A DNA stretch of 64,000 bases from Dillenia suffruticosa (lineage: Eukaryota; Streptophyta; Magnoliopsida; Dilleniales; Dilleniaceae): contig JAVTVX010000024.1 of the NCBI GenBank assembly GCA_033439265.1, positions 7,733,001-7,797,000 of the forward strand. Reading direction: 5' to 3'. Of the stretch, positions 60,526 through 64,000 are shown piece by piece (positions within the stretch are counted from its first letter, which is position 1; every line of letters starts with the position of its first letter). The notes beneath the pieces are model-generated. The model was not told the DNA's origin and searched no databases. It saw nothing but the letters and a program-made list of their open reading frames with translations. The position numbers were made by a program, and so were the translations under genes.

Positions 60526-63500
60526 AGCATCGTCCGTGGGAAGCGATTAACTGATTAGCCCTAGAAATCCTACGCCTATTTCTCCTATCAACATATTGCT
60601 GAAAAGAAGAAGGCTAGTGATTGGTTTTGATGATGACAACTTAGAAAGGGTTGTCCCGAGCCGATACAACCCTATCGCCAAAATTGGCCAATATATCGTG
60701 AAGATAATTTTAGTCGATCAAGGGACATATTGCAATATCCTCTATTGAGACACCTTTTGCCAATGGGCTTCCACTGAACACATCTTCAACCTCTTCTAGA
60801 CATCTGAAAGGACTTTTGGATGAGTGGTTGTACCCCGAGTGCACTATTTCACTCCCTATAACATCGGGGACACCACCCAACCATGCTATTGTAGAGACCA
60901 TCTTTAGTGTGATCAAACTACCATCTCCCTACAATACCATCTTGGGTCGTCCCAGGCTGAATAGTTTAGAAGCTTTGTTGAGTACCAAGCATATAAATCT
61001 CAAGTTTAGAATGCCCTTAGGCATCGCAATTCTCACTTGCGACCTTGATCCCCGGAGTACCTTCACGTCAGAAGAGGAAAGGAAAACTTTCACCATAGAT
61101 AACATGGAGTTTAGAGATGACATCGAGCAATCTACCAAATCTAAGCCTAATGAAGAGGTGGTCGAGATCCAGGTCACCAATGATTCTAGTCAGACGATTC
61201 ATATCGAAACCCATCTATTGACTCCTTTTCGAGATGCCATGATTAATATCTTCGCATGGTCACCCGAAGATATGCCAAGAATACACCTCTGGGTAATCGT
61301 ACTCAAGTTAATAGTAGATTCTAGCCGCAAGCCTATAAAACAAAAGAAAAAGGGTATTCACGCAAGAACGCCAGTGAGCAATACAAAAGGAAGTACGAAA
61401 GCTACTGACGGCAAACTTCATTAAAGAAGTGAAGTACCTTGAATGGCTAGCCAACGTGATGATGGTGAAGAAAACAAATAGTTAATAGAAATATATGTTG
61501 ACATGACCGATATCAACAAGGTGTGTCCAAACAGCTATCCACTCCTCAATATTGAGAAACTTGTGGATAACTCATCAGGTTACCAACTTCTAAGTTTCAT
61601 AGATATATATTTTGGTTACAATCAAGTGTGCATGGGCCCAGAAGACGAAGAGAAGACAAGTTTCATTACAAAGTTTGGCACTTATTGCTACAGGTTCATG
61701 TCCTTCGGTTTAAAGAATGCGGGAACAATTTTCCAATGACTTGTCAATGAGGTCTTCAGCGGACAGTTTAATAGAAACATGAAAGCCTATATGGATGATA
61801 TGATTATTAAGAGTACCAACCTAGAAGGCCATGTAGTAGATCTTGAAGAGACGTTCTAGGCATTGGAATGCTATAACATTAAGCTGAATCCGACTAAATG
61901 CACCTTTGGGATTATATCAGGTAAATTCTTGGGCTTCTTAATTGCCAACCGAGGTATAAAAAGAAAACTCAACGGGCATTCTTGACATGGTACTGCCCAA
62001 AATGTTGAAAAAGATACAATGTCTTACAGGGTGGATCATAACCTTGAGTCAGTTCTTGTCGAAAATAGAAGAAAAATACAATTCCTTCTTTGTCACCTTG
62101 AAGAAGTCTAAAAAATTTGTGTGGAAAACAAATTGTCGGGTAGCCTTTGATAAGCTCAAGGAGTATCTCTTGTTTGTCCTCAATGGGACAACTTAGTGGT
62201 CACAGCTCCTCTCTCAACCTGATGATCTCGAATTCAAATCTTAATATAACAAAAAATAGAATATCTCTCGTCTCCTCCACTGCTTTTTCAGCCTATCTCT
62301 AGTGAGAAACTCTATCTCTATTTGTTTATTTTTGACTAAGCCCTTTGCTTGGTATTAGTAAGATATGATCTCACTTGCCAAAGCTTGTGTACTATGTCTG
62401 CCAAGTACTCCAAAAATCAGAAATCAATTACAGACCCATTGAAAAGGTGGTTATCACTCTTGTTATAATTGTTGTCACTCTTGTTATAATCGCCCGACGC
62501 CTTTGCACATATTTTTGGGTGCATACTATTGTGGTATTGACCGACTAGCCACTAAAGCAGATCTTTCATAGAAGAGACACCTCAAGCCAATTTATCAAAT
62601 GAAATATCGAACTTATTGAATTTGATATCGAGTACCAACCGAGACCTGCCATCAAGAGTCAAACTCTAGCCGATTTCATTCTCGAATGCTTACTCCCGAC
62701 TTTTCCCGGGAGACCTCTCATCGATCACCAAGAAGAATGCATAACTCCAGCCTAGACATTACACATAGATGGATCCTTCAACTCATCAAGAAGTGGTGTT
62801 AAAGTCATCATTGTCGGTCTAGATGATTTCAAAGTAGAATATGCACTTTGGTTTGACTTCCAAGTAACCAACAATCAGGTTGAATATAAAGTGCTTTTAA
62901 TAGGACTATGGATCGCAGCATCATTGGGAACCAAGGACATCTAGGTGTTTACAAATAGCCAGCTTATGGTGAAACAAATTGAAGAAACTTATGAAACAAA
63001 ATAGCTTATAATGACACAATATTTAGTTAAACTCCAAGAAGTAATGAAACAATTCAACAAAGTCGGCGTACAATAGATCCTCAGATCGATAAACTTGCTA
63101 GCTCAGATTCGGTTGCACCAATCGAACAGTCTATGTCAAGAGTCTCCCCACCCAAGTATTAATGAGTCCAAGCAAATTCTATCAGCATATGACTGACCAA
63201 ACTGGAAGGATCCCATACAGGCCTACCCAAGGTATGGACAACTGTCAGAATCATTGCAAGAAGTGACAAAACTAAAATGCAAGGCCGCACACTATACCAT
63301 CATCAATGGGACCCTTTACAAGAAATCTTTCACTCACCCTTACCTCAAGTACCTAACGCAAAAGAAAGGAAATTATGTCCTTAGAGAAATCCACGAAGGA
63401 GTATGTTGAAACCACTTGGGCACTTGGAACCTCGCTAATAAGGCTTTACATCAAAGGTTTTTCTGGCATATCTTGAAATTGATGCCGAGAACTATGTCAA

Positions 63501-64000
63501 AAGGTGACACAAATGTTAGGACTTCTTCTCGGTGTCTCACCACCTTCTTCTGATCTCTACCCAATTGCAATTCGATGGCCATTCGCAAATGGGGGGTGGA
63601 CATACTGGGACTATTTGCACAAATTACTGAACAATAGAAGTATCTTATTATAGCCATTGATTACTTCATTAAATGGGCAGAGGCCAAACTACTTGCCCAA
63701 ATAATAACTGGCAAAGTGCAGACCATTGTATGGACATCCACAATCACCAAGTTTGGATTGCCTTGCATCCTGTTTATTGACAATGGCAAGCAATTCGACA
63801 ACAAAAAGTTTGGAAAGTTCAGCGACAAACTAGAGATTTAACATTGTTTTACCTCTATCACTCACTCCCAAACTAATGGCGTAGCCAAGGTAACAAACCG
63901 AATGATCCTTTAGGGAATCTAAACATCGCTAGAGGAAGCAAAGTGTCACTAGGTGGACAAGCTCTATGGAATCTTCTGGGTATACCGTACTATACCTAGG
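60526..64000 (+). mobile_element. Ty3/gypsy copy of the same family, running off the window (fossil)
   Basis: Parts in order: primer-site-like gcatcgtccgtgggaa (60528-60543), protease region (about 60600-61050), RT (about 61490-61960; DMTDINKVCPNSYP and AYMDDMIIKS are readable), RNase H (about 62750-63080), integrase zinc-finger-like region (about 63300) and integrase core (about 63590-63900, with FIDNGKQFDNKKFG). The 3' end lies beyond the window. The copy is broken in several places but better preserved than the copies at 9370-20460. No gag was recognised between primer site and protease. A SINE-like piece interrupts it at 62171-62261. Confidence 0.85.
62171..62261 (+). mobile_element. 91-bp tRNA-like SINE insertion within the gypsy copy
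   Basis: The repeat tatctct lies at 62164-62170 and 62262-62268. Where the sister copies at about 9870 and 12530 continue without a break, this copy has a 91-bp block. It contains acttagtggtcacagctcct (box-A-like) and ctcgaattcaaatc (box-B-like), then an AT-rich end. It looks like a small tRNA-derived SINE or tRNA fragment. Confidence 0.5.

Noticed and set aside
1-64000. tRNA, rRNA and CRISPR searches by eye
   Set aside because: No cloverleaf with intact A and B boxes at tRNA spacing outside the SINE-like pieces, no rRNA-like stretch, and no regular spacer array.

Overview
The window is nuclear DNA from a flowering plant, almost certainly a eudicot. Supporting signs are GT-AG introns in plant-type genes (a PB1-domain protein and two plant lipid phosphate phosphatases), very AT-rich spacers, and a dense mix of plant transposon families (Ty3/gypsy, Ty1/copia, L1-type LINE, SINE, hAT, MULE, CACTA). 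The species cannot be named from the sequence alone. There are no rRNA genes, CRISPR arrays or bacterial operons.

Layout: 1-640 holds a possible partial last exon and a SINE with clear target duplications. 2.3-4.9 kb, minus strand, is a two-exon gene for a PB1 (octicosapeptide/Phox/Bem1p) protein. 4.9-9.3 kb is gene-free AT-rich spacer. 9.4-20.5 kb is a heap of old Ty3/gypsy remnants with two nested insertions, a 66-bp minisatellite and an antisense ORF. 22.4-29.36 kb is a Ty1/copia-type element with two nearly identical LTRs, a badly eroded interior and a very GC-rich leader. 29.4-33.1 kb is spacer with a second SINE of the first family. 33.1-39.1 kb, minus strand, is an essentially full-length L1-type LINE with a matching target duplication. 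39.4-42.0 and 45.5-49.0 kb, plus strand, are two tandem lipid phosphate phosphatase genes, LPP3-like then LPP2-like, each with seven coding exons of nearly matching sizes. 49.6-54 kb holds LINE tails, a 0.8-kb MULE and a 0.8-kb CACTA. 54.1-58.6 kb is an old copia remnant split by a 2.5-kb hAT transposon. 59.7-64 kb is a third gypsy copy that runs off the window end.

The working host genes are therefore three: the PB1 gene, whose product is probably a scaffold or signalling protein, and the LPP pair, membrane enzymes that dephosphorylate lipid phosphates such as phosphatidic acid. The two LPP copies keep all catalytic motifs but differ in N- and C-termini and in their 5' leaders, so regulatory divergence is likely. 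Nearly everything else is transposon history. The parts that most deserve a second look are the GTCGA-motif array, the shared protease-next-to-primer-site layout of the gypsy copies, the CpG-rich leader and young LTRs of the copia element, and the SINE with a duplicated head. I saw no undescribed enzymatic or defence system.
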